This document shows, piece by piece, positions 33,281-45,838 of a stretch of DNA of 64,000 nt; within the stretch, counting starts at the first letter, position 1, and each line of letters opens with the position of its first letter. The stretch is taken from the NCBI GenBank assembly GCA_027946365.1, contig JAPEUQ010000024.1, forward strand, positions 186,001 to 250,000. Reading direction: 5' to 3'. The notes under the pieces are model-generated. The model did not search any database, was not told the DNA's origin, and worked only from the letters and a program-made list of their open reading frames with translations. A program made the translations under genes and the position numbers. Source of the stretch: Kalmusia sp. IMI 367209. Lineage: Eukaryota; Ascomycota; Dothideomycetes; Pleosporales; Didymosphaeriaceae.

Positions 33281-34473
33281 ATGAATTTTCGCCATGTCCT
33301 ACTTCTACAGGCCGTTGCGTCTGCCTTTCCGCAGAACGGAGGGCAAGTCGTCCAACCTGAAGCAGCAGTCATGGAGGCTCTTTTCAACCCCGAGCTCTAC
33401 AACCATCTGACTCGCCAGGAGCCTCGCCTGGATGCATACCTGCAAAGCCCAAGCGAGAATATATTCCGCATCCAAAAGAGCAAGACATGTGGAGCCGTTG
33501 CAGGATGCCCAGCGTGGGAGGGCGAGGTGAGTCCGCCAAGATCCTACCAACGGGACCAACTTGACCCAGCAACAAGGTTCGCGAGTTGAACGGCCGAGAA
33601 TACCGCATATACTGTTACAACGCGCCGCACGGCGCCTATCGATGGCTACCCAGGGCCAGAAGCCTCGAACAGTGCGAGCAACAATGCCACGACAACAATC
33701 TCGACTGCAATGGCCTGACGTACTATCCCTTGACACAAGCTTGCTCCATCATTCACTCAAATGATGCTGCGCCGTACATCTTCGATGTTGGGGTGCACAA
33801 GTTTGGGGCTATTCCTGTCAAATCCAATAGTACGCAATCTCAAAAGAGCTAGGACCACATCTACTAATTGTGCACCGACAACCAGTGGCATTCGGTGCCG
33901 GCATGATCTGCCCGTTGCCTGGGTCAGACAATCAAGTATACGATTTCAAGAATCAGGAACATCAGTTCAAGATGTCTTGCCGGAATCAATTCAAAGGTCC
34001 GCGCGTGCCGCTGGGCCCCGTCAAAAACGTGTACGCAAGGCCCGGTATTTAGTGGATACTTCTGGGCCGGGGCAGAAAATCTGCTTCGCCCAGCTAAGAT
34101 ATACGCCAGGTACCCGATCCTCGCTTGATGGTCTGTACTGACTCTATACCCGCGACGTTAGCGACGAATGCGGTGAGCGCTGCGGGGCAGACAAGGGATG
34201 CTACGCCTTCCTCTACTACCAACCCACTTTTCCTGGTGGTCGCCTCGATGGGGCTCGTAGTTGCGACCTTATCATGAACGAGGTGAACGAGGGAGACTGG
34301 GTGCCACTCTACAAGCCGAATCAGTACCTCGCTGGTCTTAAGGTTGAAGCAAGTGAACAGCCAGTTTCGTTCGCGTGTGCATTAGCTAATGACATCTCTA
34401 GAGCGCAGACTGCGGTGACCAGGGCTTCTGCCGAGATGAATGTGGTAACAAGGATAATGAATACAAGGAGTAG
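33281..34473 (+). CDS. Secreted protein with two PAN/apple-like domains
   Basis: Five exons: 33281-33526, 33577-33829, 33886-34030, 34162 to about 34342 or 34352, then about 34402 or 34409 to 34473. ATG 33281 starts a short signal peptide (MNFRHVLLLQAVASAFP). Domain 1 has YRIYCYN, then SLEQCEQQCHDNNLDCNGLTYYP and ACSI; domain 2 has GAGMICPLPG, KMSCRNQF, then VDECGERCGADKGCYAFLYY and SCDLIMN. This is the paired-cysteine pattern of fungal PAN-like extracellular domains. Splicing the last short intron gives a Cys-rich end (DCGDQGFCRDECGNKDNEYKE). The exon 3-4 junction relies on a GTACGC donor and restores the domain 2 motif exactly. PAN domains bind protein or carbohydrate ligands; an adhesin or host/surface-interaction role is inferred. 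Confidence 0.78.
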
Positions 34474-37403
34474 TATAACAGCGCATTCTATACATATGCG
34501 TTGGGAGTGGTGGTTAGCGACGGTCTTTTTCGGGCTAGTTCTATCTCGTTAGGACAATTGAACGTCATGACCCATACCCTCCCCTACAAGACCACCATTC
34601 AATCTAACCCCGTTGTTGGAGGCATGTTTATTCCCGAGCGCATCAATAACACCTCCGCAAGGGCGCTTTGATCCCCATTTCATGCCCTTCTCCACGCCAT
34701 AGCCAGCGCATCGTTGTTGAACCATGGCTTGCACCCTGGTTTGGTTGCTATTCATACATTCGTTGCTCCTGATGCGGCGCTATCAGAGCCCGCAGGATCT
34801 GTATCACTTTCGGCGTCGAACTCTGTGGGGGTCTTATGTCGATCTCCCTTGCCGTATGCATTCGGAAGTGCTTTTGGTTAGCTCTGCCGCCTCTCGCCTG
34901 AAATTTCAGCTAGCCCCATGCTCGCCGAGTGATCCATATACATATCACATTTTCCTCATGAGTGGGTGAGAGATGACCACAGCTGAAGGTTTTTTTCCAA
35001 AAGAAAGTAGCGACATGCACGATCCCGTAGGCACGGAGTAGGCGACCAGGCACATTGGCACCACCTGCATACGCACAGCTTGTGCCCCTTGCAAATCATC
35101 AAACAAGTATTTCTGAGCATACCAGCCCTCCGGCCGCTGACCTTGGATCCCACGATCGTCGATTAACAGCTCTGCCACGCAATCTGCGCCTCGCTTATCA
35201 ACGAAGTGGTATGACTTTCTCACCGTTCAGCGCCCCTACAAACATCCCGCCGCAATCCACGCCCATCAAACCTCATCGCCAACGCGGAAATGCCGCCTAA
35301 GCGATGTCAATCTTAGCCGTCACATGTTAAGGCTCGTATCACCAACCTAGTCCCCGTTGCTCTCCCATGGTCCTATATCATACGATTTCCGCGCCTCGGA
35401 GCGAATCCTCCGCCACCCGTTCCGCATCGACTGCATCTTGCAGACACTGAAACGCATGGAGCTTGCCGGCCCAGGCGGGGGAAGGGGACGTCGTCCCCGA
35501 GCCGCACAGCCGAGCGTCTCTTGGTGTGTGCTGCTTTCGAGTTTGCTGTTGCCCTTGGACCCGACGGGCCGGTTCTTCTAATTTGTTCGACGCCAGGTTC
35601 TTTGTTCTCCCACGCGATACCCACTTGCCGGTAGCTTCGGTATTGCAGGATAGGCCGGCTCGCGAGTCAGGGGTTCTCTTGCAAGGGGGAAGGAGTGTGG
35701 GCTTTAGGGTCCAAGTGTCGGAGCACAATGCTGCGTCGTGTCGGCCGCGGGCATCTTTCTCGCATTTCCTTTTTGTCCTAAATGCCTCGCAGAAGTGAGG
35801 CAGCGCCCCGAACGTGCGTTTTTGTCTGTTCTCATCCATTGTACTGGATTTGCAGCAAGAGGTGCGGGCGCAGGTGGCCTGAACGAAAAGTAGAGCATAT
35901 GGTGTTTTTATTGGCACGGTACAATCGCGTTGATAAGCACCATATAGCCGCCCGACTGGATTGACGTCCCTTCATTCTCCTCTACAAGTCCATCATCGGA
36001 CGATGACTGTACCGGGACCAAGGTTTGAGGGCGCATTGTGCGCCAAATTGGCCAAGGACCAAGTAAAAGTGGAAAAGGCTTCGAACGTTTGGCTGACTGT
36101 ATCCTCGATCAACGGCCTTCTGAATACGATTCGTCTAATTCGTTTAATTAACGTCCGCAATGTGATTGACTTCATTTGCTTTCTCACCCTGTAACACAGC
36201 TTGGAAAGAAAGAGCTACTTCTCTGCATTCTACAGAGAGTTTGAGGAACGACGCCACCACTCCAATCTTCGGTCAATGCGAATGATAGGTGGTCAACTCT
36301 ATTTGCGCGCAACCGATTGTAGACCTATCAGGAGGGCCAAATCTGCTATTTGCCTATTTCCTCGTGGTGTTTATAACCCAGGGGGTAACAGGAACAGTAC
36401 TCCAGATAAAAAAGACAGCGATATTATCTTTCATTCCTTACTAGTATTTGAAGAATCAGTGTGAACATCAGTGAACTGTCTGTTATTTTGATCACTATCT
36501 AACTAGCCACGTATATCCTTTGCACTATTTACAGTATAGCATCGCTGGCGAAATACGTGTACACGGCCATGAGCGATTCTATCTTGTTGAAAATTCACAG
36601 CATCTTTCCAACACAAGAATTCTTTTGCCTTGTGGAAGTCTTGTTTCGCATTGTAGCTTCGTTGCTGAAAGGTTGTACTAAACTAGATCGAACGAAGTGG
36701 AGACTCTCCCTACTTTCCGTTGACGAACATACTACAAGATTTGTGCTACCATTGCATATGATTCAGGCACCTCATATCTCTGCGAGTGTGACATGAAGCC
36801 TGTAGAATCTTTGAATCTTTGGGGTGGTGAAAGACCAGGAGGAAAAGATGTGGCATTCAGGTTACTATGGCATGCGATAAAGCACCTGGATTCCATTATA
36901 GTGACTATTCTATCTTCTCGATCTGAGGATGCTACGTTATCCATCTTTAAGACTGTGCTCTTGCTTCAGAGCGTTGCCTACTATTGACATGCAGAATCCA
37001 GAAGTGCCGAACATGCTTCACCGATATAGCGTGTTTCTTTTCTTGGGTACTGGCTCATTGTACGGCCATAGTGGAAGAGATGCTTGATATAACGTGCCAC
37101 AGGGCTTATGCTACATCATGCATCACCGCGATCTTTCGCAAGCATCACGTCCAATTCTCAGACGAGTAGACAACCCCATGACCCGTCTCAAACCTCATCA
37201 CATTAAGCCTGACGAGGGCATGAACTGATTCACAATTCTTCGAGCCGAAAACACTGCACCACTCGAATGGTGATAATTCGCATTATATACACGTTCCTCA
37301 TCTTCAAATATATACAAGGGAATAAAGAACCGTATATACAACCTTCCTGACCACTAAGAACAGGAAAGCAACACCAAACTCTTTTTCTCAGACTACACGC
37401 CCT
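34474..37403. other. Long gene-poor stretch, AT-rich in its second half
   Basis: About 2.9 kb without a gene I can support. GC is moderate to 35.9 kb and visibly lower from about 36.0 to 37.3 kb, where frames are short on both strands. No terminal repeats, reverse transcriptase or transposase motif can be read. The last 100 bases are the probable 3' flank of the rhamnogalacturonan lyase gene. Confidence 0.5.
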
Positions 37404-39059
37404 CTACCTATACAACTCTATCGCATCCAAGATGACATTCGGTTGCAGATACGTATCTCCCGAGCTGCCGCTCGCAACATTGATCGTAATCGTGTTGCTC
37501 CCGCTCACCAGGTTACCGCTGGGAATCGCAAAGTCGTACACCTCGCCGAATCCGCGATACGCACCGCGCGTCACGCCGCGCGAGTCGATCTTGGTGGGTG
37601 CCGCCGGGGTTGCAGGCGTATAGCTGTTGATGACGGCGCTGGGCCTGCCACCCGCAAAGGACAGCGTTGTCGCGACGCGCAGGGTGGCTGCGCCCGACGC
37701 TTGCGCAGACGTGAGCGTGAACTTGATGGTGAGAGGCGTGTTGACGCTCTTGAACAGCGCCATGGGCACATCGGTGAGGGAGCTCGATCCCACGGTGTAG
37801 GTCAGCGGTCCCCATGAAGACATGCGCGAATCCGAGGGATGCATGCGCAGGAACTTGTCTGCATTGCGGAAGCCGGTGGGCTGGCCGTCGTACTCGCCGA
37901 TCTTGAAGAGCGTCGTGTGCGAGGGGAGGGAGCCCGAGATGTTGGCCGTCGTGGCTTTGCCGGCGCTGACGGACACGGAGCTGGATGCGAGCTTGTACTC
38001 GCCTTGGTAGAAGACTTGGGTGTAGGTTCCAGGTTTCATGAGGGGCGAGGTGAATTTCCCGGAGGAGTCGGCGTAGACCCAGTATTGATCGTTGGAGTTG
38101 TACCAGTGGAGGACCTTCTGGAGGCCACTGGTGCCGCCTGTTGCCGTGCCAGTAACGGTACCACGGCCGGATGGTGCGACGTATCCGGAGATGCTCAGGT
38201 CGGCGAAGAAGGTGCTGTCCATAGACTTACCAGTCGGAATACCCGAGCGAGAGAACTGGAGCGCGTAAGGGCCGTGCAGACCCATTCTGTAATTCTCTGT
38301 TTGGACATGTCCAGAGTTCATATAAAAGTACAAGTTCGTGGAGTCACCAGCGTTGTTGGAATTGATATCGCGGAAGAAAGGTCCACCGGAGCTTCGCTCG
38401 TACGAGTAAGAGTTCAGCAACATGCAAGCATGTACCGCATCGTCATCGCGGTAGACGCAGTGAACGTAGTCATCGATGAATCGCTCGCTGGAGTAGAACT
38501 TGCTGCGCGTCTGGCCGCTGACTACGAAGACATCGCTGCCTTCGACGGTCGAAGAGGATCCGGCGGTCGTGGAAACGGAGCCGAAGGGGTATTCGAGAGG
38601 GAGCTTGGAAGGCTGGAGGCGCGCAATGAACCGCAGTTCTCCTACATCCGGCTCAGAGGCAGTGTTCGTTGCCATCCAGAGGGTGGAGTCGCCCGATCTA
38701 ACAACGATGTAATGCGTAAGGGTGGAAGTAGTACAGGTGATCTTCGCATATTGATCTTAATCAAATTAGTACCAGTATTCACCACAGTCGAAGAAGAACC
38801 TACTGTTGATGATGGTGCTGGAGACTGTCGCGCTGCCCAGACCAGACGAAATATGTGTTCCAGTGCTCTGGTATTGGAACTCTTCACCCCGGAATAGAAT
38901 AGAGGTAATATCGCATGACTTGGAGTTAACAGTGACCTTGAATGCGTTATCCGAACCGGCATCCACGACGATGTTATTCCCAGAAGTTGTGATACCAAAA
39001 GCAGCTAGGGCAGAAGAAGAGAAGGCGAAAGTCGCCAGCAACGCGCTTTGAAGAAACAT
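37404..39059 (-). CDS. Rhamnogalacturonan endolyase, family PL4
   Basis: Secreted enzyme that cleaves the alternating rhamnose-galacturonic acid backbone of pectin by beta-elimination. Two exons, 39059-38804 and 38755-37404, flank a 48-base intron (TACTAAT branch); the product is 535 residues, close to the roughly 530 of Aspergillus RglA/RglB-type PL4 enzymes. Signal peptide: [20 protein letters not shown]. The catalytic beta-sandwich holds [20 protein letters not shown] and [11 protein letters not shown], which I take to contain the Lys and His catalytic candidates. A fibronectin-III-like middle part ([10 protein letters not shown], then [18 protein letters not shown]) and a C-terminal CBM-like jelly roll ([15 protein letters not shown] to ILDAIELYR) complete the three-domain layout. 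It indicates use of plant cell-wall pectin. A 352-codon antisense frame exists but is a shadow. Confidence 0.93.
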
Positions 39060-39121
39060 GACGGATGAAACGCCAGCGGGAGACGGCCGTTGAGATCGTC
39101 AACCGTCGTATGGTGTTCTGC

Positions 39122-39131
39122 CATAATATAG
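39122..39131 (-). promoter_or_regulatory. TATA-like element upstream of the PL4 gene
   Basis: On the minus strand the sequence reads TATATTATGG, about 63-72 bases upstream of ATG 39059. Position and composition fit a core promoter; no activator or CreA site was identified with confidence. Confidence 0.3.
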
Positions 39132-40118
39132 TCTTTTTTTGTCGCGCTGGGAATATTAGAAAGGGTGATTCGCACTCGGCGCCAATTCTACCGTTTCGCC
39201 TTCATCTCCGCGTTAGCCACTTTTCACCGAGCTGCGCAAATGCCACCAATATCAAGCGTATCCAAGGGATTTGCGGACGCTGAGCCTAGAAGGAGCAGGC
39301 CGCGTAGACATTACACCGAAGAGACCAGGTAGTCATACGTAGGCATCTCGATTTCCCCGGTTTTTGCTGTCCCTCTTGATTCTCTGCAATATGGACTGTC
39401 GGAAGCGAGCACGGCGTCCCGTGGGAACTTTTGTACGATAAATCCGGGGTGCAGGTGTTAAGCAATTGTAGTGGCGGAACATTATCCTTCTCGAAGTAAG
39501 GTAGCAATATATTCTGCTTGGCGTGGACACTAAGCGTGTCAGGTGTACTTCTGGCCACGCTGAAAACTGCTAGGAACATTGTACCAACTTGCCGCTTAGC
39601 CCGCATAACATTAACATGTTTCAGATATTGTGCAAGGAAAAGTTAAGTAAATGAAGCTAGAACAGCCTATAAGAAGAAAGGGATAGATGAACATGGGGTG
39701 AAGAACACCATACGATATATTAAATGCAACTTCAATTATCTGATAATGTCCTCGAAGCATGAGACTAAGCAAAGTAGAGTTATTTTGGGCCTTGGAACCC
39801 ATCATACAGGTTATCGGCATCGAAGCTCATAAAATATGCAGGTGCTTACCTGCTCGGGCCATTTCAAAGCGAGTTGGTCGACGAACATAGTGCGCAAGAC
39901 GCAGAAGGAGGAATAGAGCCGACAGATTCGGGGAACAGTATGGAGGGTTTGCGTTAAAGCCTGTATGCTCGTACCACTCACAGCGGGCGAGCGAAATAAC
40001 TGGATGCTGCACTGGTACTAGTATCGTCGGGCGTGTCACCCCAGGAAACTTGTTACGAGCGCCTATCCCTTCCCATCTGCTTGCTGAGAGGCTGTCCAGT
40101 TTGTGAGTCCACCTACTG
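39132..40118. other. AT-leaning intergenic spacer
   Basis: Upstream flank of the PL4 gene and 3' flank of the aldolase gene. A 106-codon minus-strand frame at 39286-39606 has no recognisable domain. Nothing else is seen. Confidence 0.4.
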
Positions 40119-41204
40119 TTACTCGTCCTCGCATCCCGGGCATTTGTTTGAATATAAAGGTGCAACCTCGACCTCCCGACACCAGAGAGACCATGGGCGG
40201 TGCACAGTCCCCTGATTCGACTCCCATGCATCGTGTGCTTCTTTATCATTCAAATACTGGAGATCGCCTTCTGCTTTCACTTTGGCAGATTTGATCTTTC
40301 CTCCGCCCTCGACATCTATCTTGCCTTCAACGATGTGCCCGAAGTGTGCGTTGCGAATGGTGAGTGCCGCTGTCTGCGCCTTGGCTGCTTCTTTGGTGTA
40401 TATCGCTTGGTACACAGCTTCTTCAATCGAATGCGCAAGCGTGGTAAAACCATGACCCTGCATGAGGACGACAGCATTATCGGGCTCTTTGGAGGGTTCT
40501 GAGGAACCGCCGATCTGCGAGGGGAGTGCTGAGCGGACCTTCGAGTAGATGAACCCGGCGGAGGTCGCTGGCTTGAAGGCAGCGGAAAGGGATGCACCGA
40601 GTTGTGAATCACGAACGAGAAGGTCGTGTTTGGATCCGCTTGGGTAATGGGAAGCAATGTTCCATACAGGCACCTGCGATCCTAATGACACATTTGTTAG
40701 AAAGGCGCGAAGTAAGACTAATTTGGAACCATGCTCACCTAAGAAACCAGCCATATGAATGGAGGCCTTCAAGGGAACGTCGCTGATGCAGTACGGTAGA
40801 ACGTCAGAGCAGTGACTGTGGACAACAGCATTTACGTTCGGCTGTATTGGCGAAATATGAGCGAATGCCCTACGCGTAGCTTATACTCTGGGCCGACTCA
40901 CAAATCTCTTGTATATCTCGCTATGGATATACCGTTCGATATAGCCTGCCTTCGCGTTCTTCTCGACCGCGCTGGCATCGTCGATGTTGTACTCGACTAG
41001 GTCTTCTGGCGTACTGACCAATGCTGGGGGCATATTGCAAGGCATCCAAAACGTTCTAGTGGGACTATCAGGCGATCGCACCGAGATGTGACCGTACGCA
41101 TCGAGCACGCCATGGTAATGGAGGATGTGGGAGGCGGTTACGAGACCCTTGAACAGATCTTCAAGACCGACCTTTTCGCGTTTGGGGAAATATCCGGCTG
41201 ACAT
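40119..41204 (-). CDS. Class II aldolase/adducin-family protein
   Basis: Three exons, 41204-40902, 40841-40739 and 40681-40119, give 322 residues with consistent phases. The fold is that of fuculose-1-phosphate aldolase/adducin head. It begins with GLEDLFKGLVTASHILHYHGVLDAYGHISVR, and zinc ligands are expected in NAVVHSHCSDVLPYC (His-x-His) and in LMQGHGFTT. The phosphate-pocket region GHISVRSPDSPTRTFWMPCNMPP is also family-like. Fungal members of this group are mostly uncharacterised; some act in sugar or aromatic-acid metabolism, others lack aldolase activity. The C-terminal 60 residues (AKVKAEGDLQYLNDKEAHDAWES) are helical and typical of the fungal subgroup. It sits next to the PL4 gene; a shared role in pectin sugar catabolism is possible but unproven, since L-rhamnose pathways use different aldolases. 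Confidence 0.87.
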
Positions 41205-42876
41205 TCTGTGGGGTCTGGGGACGAGTAGATCGAGGCATGGTGAGCGGGGGTGACTACGTTGTAGTGATTGCGCTGGTGATGTTCGATGACGTTGCGGCTG
41301 TCCAAGTGATCAATAGCTGGAAACGGAGATGGTTCGGATCTAGTACCACATCAACTCTAATCGAGTATCTCCTTCACACATCCGATTTCTTAGAATTGAA
41401 AGTAAGAGCCACGAAACTCATAGACGCAGTCAGACTCCTGAGGAGCTCGAGGCTTTGGTGATGAGAGCCGTTACGAATCAATATTCAGTTACTTGACAAA
41501 AGTTTGAGTGCATCCTAGGGCAACACCATGCAACAAGCTCACACGGACGCCTTGCACATTAATCGTGTCTCTCAAGTCGTTAAATGTAACTTGATACCTC
41601 TAGGTTGAAGTATACGCTCACCAGGACAACATTGGCCGGGGAAAGCAAATAGACAACGCGAGCTCGCTTCCTTCCAACGCCCCTTTTCCAACCTTGCCTC
41701 TCTTGACCGACTGAACAGGTCAATACCATGTTCCTCCACTGTGCCCCTAATCGTTTCTCCGTCTTTCCTAAATCATCGTGACGGAATCACATGCCAGTAC
41801 GATAAAATCGACTAGATATAATCGGCGCTCCTCCTTCCCGTCCCGGACGGACCCTATCCGTGCACGATCGCCGCCGCCCTGCATCAAGGTGTGATTCACA
41901 CGTGGGAAACACAGGAAAACCAATGTCGATCAATCTGCGCGCGAGGACCATATCCTATTCGTAGAGAAGGCGGTCTGGGACGGTGCCATCGTAGAGTCAT
42001 ACTAAATCGTTAGAAAGGTGGAGAATACGAAGCGCTAAATGATAGTTCTCCCACCCGTTTAAGCGACTAGATGATTCCTCCGGTACCGAGTCGTTGACGC
42101 TCGCGAGGCACTGCACGTAGTGTGTTTGTGTGTGTGTGTGTGCACACATCACCTACCCTCAATCTATAAATAGTCAGTGGCAGTGACATCGCCAGGAATT
42201 CGCATGTAGGAATTTTGCGAGCACAAGGTTACTGGGCAGGGTCAGGGCTATTCTCCTCGCCCAAGTGATAGGCACACACGGCACGGCACAGAGCAGGGAT
42301 CAGCAACCGCCTATGACGCAGTCGTCGACTCAGTCAGGCAGATATCGGCCGAAAGCGACCTAGAAACGACACAGCAGATACGCAGAACGAAGTGTGAGAA
42401 TATGCCATTTCATTGTCTCAAGATGCTGGTAACAAAGTAAAAGTAAAGGCCGGCATGATACAGCTGGCCAATGTGACAAACGCCTTGATATCCCGACCCC
42501 AAACATCCTAAGAAAAAGCGCTATAACCCCACGAGAAAAGTAATTTGGAAATGTAATGTCGAGCGTGATAGTTGGGGTCAGCGTCCCCCTACCCGTGGTA
42601 GACCACCAATGACATTCAGTCACCGTCTATGACCGGTTTCCTCCATGCCGGAATCGATCGAGGTCTGCTAAGCAAAGAGGGAAAAGGAGGTGCTGAGTAT
42701 TAGCCTCCTCTTCGATGAGGTGCCACCGCTCTCAGTGGAAAGGCGATGATGCCTCTTGTTGGGAATCTGGAACTGCGGTGTGGTGTGCTGTGAACAGCAT
42801 TGGTATCGGTATTGGTATCGGAAATGACGTGATGGAGATGATGTAACGAAGTGGCAAGCGAGCAGGCGAGCGAGCC
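41205..42876. other. Intergenic spacer with GT microsatellite
   Basis: About 1.7 kb with no supported gene. It contains a GT/TG dinucleotide tract at about 42119-42142 and a GGTATCGGTATT direct repeat near 42800. Confidence 0.45.
42119..42142 (+). repeat. TG dinucleotide microsatellite
   Basis: TGTGTTTG followed by an uninterrupted TG run ending in GCACACA. Confidence 0.85.
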
Positions 42877-43428
42877 TTATGCTCCCACCTTCTTCTCGTT
42901 GAAAGCCTTGGGTCGGAAAACGGCGTCTTGTCCGGACATGCGTCGCGCGAGGGCGCGGTCCAGTTTGGCGCCCAGGGCGAGCTTGCTCATGTTGTCTGTC
43001 TTCTCCGTGTTGAGCATGTACCGCTGCTGGACGAGGCGCTTGTCCTCGAGGCGCTCAAAGCCTTCGTTCCACGACTTGATCTCCTGCGCCTTGGGGTCGC
43101 CGGCGGTTGAGGAGGCCTGGGAAAGGTGTGAGGGTGCGACGGAGGGCGTCAGGGTGGGTGCGGTGCTGTATGTCGACATGCGTGTTGAGGCGCGGTTGCC
43201 GGTTGACTGTGGTTTTCTTGCGTCAGAGGGATGCGACATGGTGTGTGGAGTGGAAGCTTGAACAACGGGGCGGGAGAGAGGGTGCAGCAGTGTTTATTCG
43301 CGGGTAGGCAGCCCATACAGATCCTACCCAGAAATAGGGGACGGTCTGAAACGGCGAGTAGACGTAATTAGAGTGGGACTACTTACGCTGGCCAGGATGG
43401 GCCTTGAGGACTCTAGGGAGTTGGTCAT
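42877..43428 (-). CDS. Small Ser/Thr-rich hypothetical protein
   Basis: The frame 42877-43239 from ATG 43239 gives 120 residues: a Ser/Thr/Pro-rich N-terminus (RMSTYSTAPTLTPSVAPSHLS) and a charged helical C-terminal half (EIKSWNEGFERLEDKRLVQQRYML, then KLALGAKLDRALARRMSGQDAVF). A second ATG at 43428 (MTNSLESSRPILAS, then a GTAAGT donor) can splice in phase to an acceptor within the first frame (CCACAG before STGNRAS), replacing the first 11 residues; I annotate the outer boundary. The conserved-looking C-terminal block suggests a real small protein, but I do not recognise the family and no domain can be named. Confidence 0.55.
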
Positions 43429-45838
43429 GGTGAGTGTGGCGGGCAGGGTGGGTGGTGTTTCGGGGGTTGGAGGGCCGGCGGAAGGGTGATTGCAGCCACA
43501 GAAACACCGGGGTGGGTCGTGTTATGGGGAGGGAGGCGCGCAGCAGCGGCAGCAGCAAAGAAAGACGGACTGGTGGTCGCGAGTCGTGGCAGCGAGACGG
43601 GCGAGCCGGCCGCGGCAGAAAAGTCGGTGCTCTGCTGGTCGCGCGTTTCACAGCTGCCCAAGGGAGCGGATCGGCAAGGGGCGACCAGGTGACGAAGAGG
43701 GTGCGAGCAGCAACGTCCGGACGCAGGGGCAGTTTGGCGGTACAGCAGCCTGGATACGGGGCGTGGGCGTGCGGCGTGTCCTGGTCTGTACCCGTCCGTT
43801 GTACCGTTGTACCTGTGTACCTGTGTACTTGTGTACCTGTGGCCGGCAATGACTGGCGTTGGCCCGGAGGTAGTGCGAGTGACGATTGTGTCGCGAGTGT
43901 GAGTGTCTGTGTGTGTGTGCAGTGAACGACTGTGCGGTGCTGGCGAGGCGGGAGCGGCGGCTCTTTTGACTGTGCTGCTGCACGCGCCAGCGCTTGAGGG
44001 CGCTGAAACGGGCGGCCTGCGAGCCTGCGTACGTCTTCTTTGTGAGCCCGCGAGCAGCCACAGCAGGGGCTCCTTTGATGAACGTCTGGACCGGCTGCCA
44101 TCTGAGCCATGCAGGCCCCACGTCGATGCCACGTTGTTTTGGACCTGGTCCCCGCAGCGGCAGCTTGGCCCTTCTCCGCATCCACCAACAGGTGTCTCAA
44201 CAGCGCAAAGCGTCCAAAACCATCACAGGCTTTGACGCAACCCTCCCAATTGCCCCCTGGTGTTGCTCATTCATCCCCTACCCCCCCCCTAGACCTGGCC
44301 TCAACGTGCGAACGGCTGCGACCGGCCGGACTCCGCTGGCTAGTGAGAGAGAGCGCAAAGGACGGTACACTGCATCGATTTCATGCGTATGCAGCTAGCG
44401 TTTGGCATGTGCGTGACACGGCCAGCCATCGATCTGCAGACGGTCGGCCGTCTGCTTATCTGTGCAACCATGCGGTAGCCAGAGCGAGGCTGGACAGCAG
44501 ACAACACGGCTTCAACACGGCTTTCTGTCTTGCTTGCTTCTGCTCCATTGACGTCCGGACCGTGGCCTGCGGGAGACCCAGGAAACGCGACCGTCTTACA
44601 ACCCCTGGTGTCCTCTCGCCCGCTCTGCCAGCCTCGCCACGGACGATCGCCATCGCCGTGAACCACACGTGGAGATCCCGAGACATGCAGGATAGCATGC
44701 CGCTCACGGCATGCATTCTTTCTACTAACGCGTGCGAGCTCGTAAGACGGGTTCCAAATATATCACTGCACCAACTGGCCCTCTCCGCAGCCCAGCCTTT
44801 GACTCAGTCATGACCATCGTCACAGCGGGACACAGCAGTAGCCCGCAGTGTCTGCACAATCCATCTTTCGAAACTGTATATCCTGGCCTGCAATGCGACA
44901 TGAAAAAGATGAACAGGCGTTCGCGATATCCCGTCTTCTCAGCACCCCATATGACTCGCATCAATTTTGATGAATTTCTTTTGCCTGGTGACACGGCTTA
45001 CCCGCAGGGCTGCGGGAGAAGGGGCCGTGCTCGCCACGTTGCGGACACGTGGGTGTGAAGAATCCTGCATACCCGCCGCACCACGCTCGGGCCCGTCTCA
45101 CCCAACCCTGGCATGCCGTCAGGTCTTCGTTCGCTCGTCGGACAACGATTCAGACATCTGATTCGCAAGACGCAAGAAGCTTGTTAGTTTGCGTACAGCT
45201 CGCGTGCTGATCATCTCGTGGCTGTTTCTGCTGCGTGCGGCCATGTCCCACCACGCTGTTTCACTCAACAACATCTCACTGCGTCCAAAGGACCAGCCAT
45301 GCACCCACGATTGCGCAGGAATTGCTCACTCATAACCACCCCACTATGCAGCCCGGCTCAGAATCGACTCGAGCTTGGGTCCTGAGGCTTCTTGCACAGC
45401 TTTCGCCTGCGTGTAGGCGAAGGGGTTCACCGATGCCTCTGTGGCTGCCCCAACAACTGTGCACCGAGCCGTGTCTTCGTTCGCTTTGCGCTTGCTCGTA
45501 CACCCTCCTAGTCCCGGGAACGACACGCTACGGCCAGCCACAATCGTTGGGCCAGACCCTTAATTAGTCTTGAGATGCATCGTCACCAGCTACAAGCATG
45601 CATTGGTGGTTCACCGTAGTGACCAAGACAACGGCATTCACGTTACGTATTCGGATGTAGTCGTTGGGTACGTGAGATCCATAGACGCTTGAAAAAACAT
45701 TCCTCCTCCTGGCTAGAAGGGCAGAGTGAGTCAACAGTATACATACGTATAGTACAAACATCAGGATACATCTACAGTCCAACGCCGCGCAATGCCAATC
45801 TCCACCATCTATATATACAATATAAGATACACACTATC
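43429..45838. other. GC-rich spacer with repeats
   Basis: About 2.4 kb. From 43.4 to 44.7 kb, long frames are open on both strands without domains, as expected from high GC. Two simple repeats lie at 43.80-43.92 kb. Nothing else is supported. Confidence 0.45.
43801..43840 (+). repeat. 8-bp tandem repeat GTACCTGT x5
   Basis: Five 8-base units, GTACCGTT, GTACCTGT twice, GTACTTGT and GTACCTGT, in direct succession. A TG-rich tract follows at about 43896-43920. Confidence 0.9.

Noticed and set aside
37839..38897. 352-codon plus-strand frame opposite the PL4 gene
   Set aside because: Antisense shadow of a clearly coding, domain-complete exon; composition is repetitive Arg/Gly/Val without domains.
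37404..41204. Pectin-utilisation cluster of PL4 lyase plus aldolase
   Set aside because: Only two genes, about 1 kb apart, and no transporter, regulator or hydrolase partner; the aldolase subgroup has no established pectin role.
43379..44813. Long frames on both strands
   Set aside because: Same GC effect; no conserved motif, and frames on opposite strands overlap.
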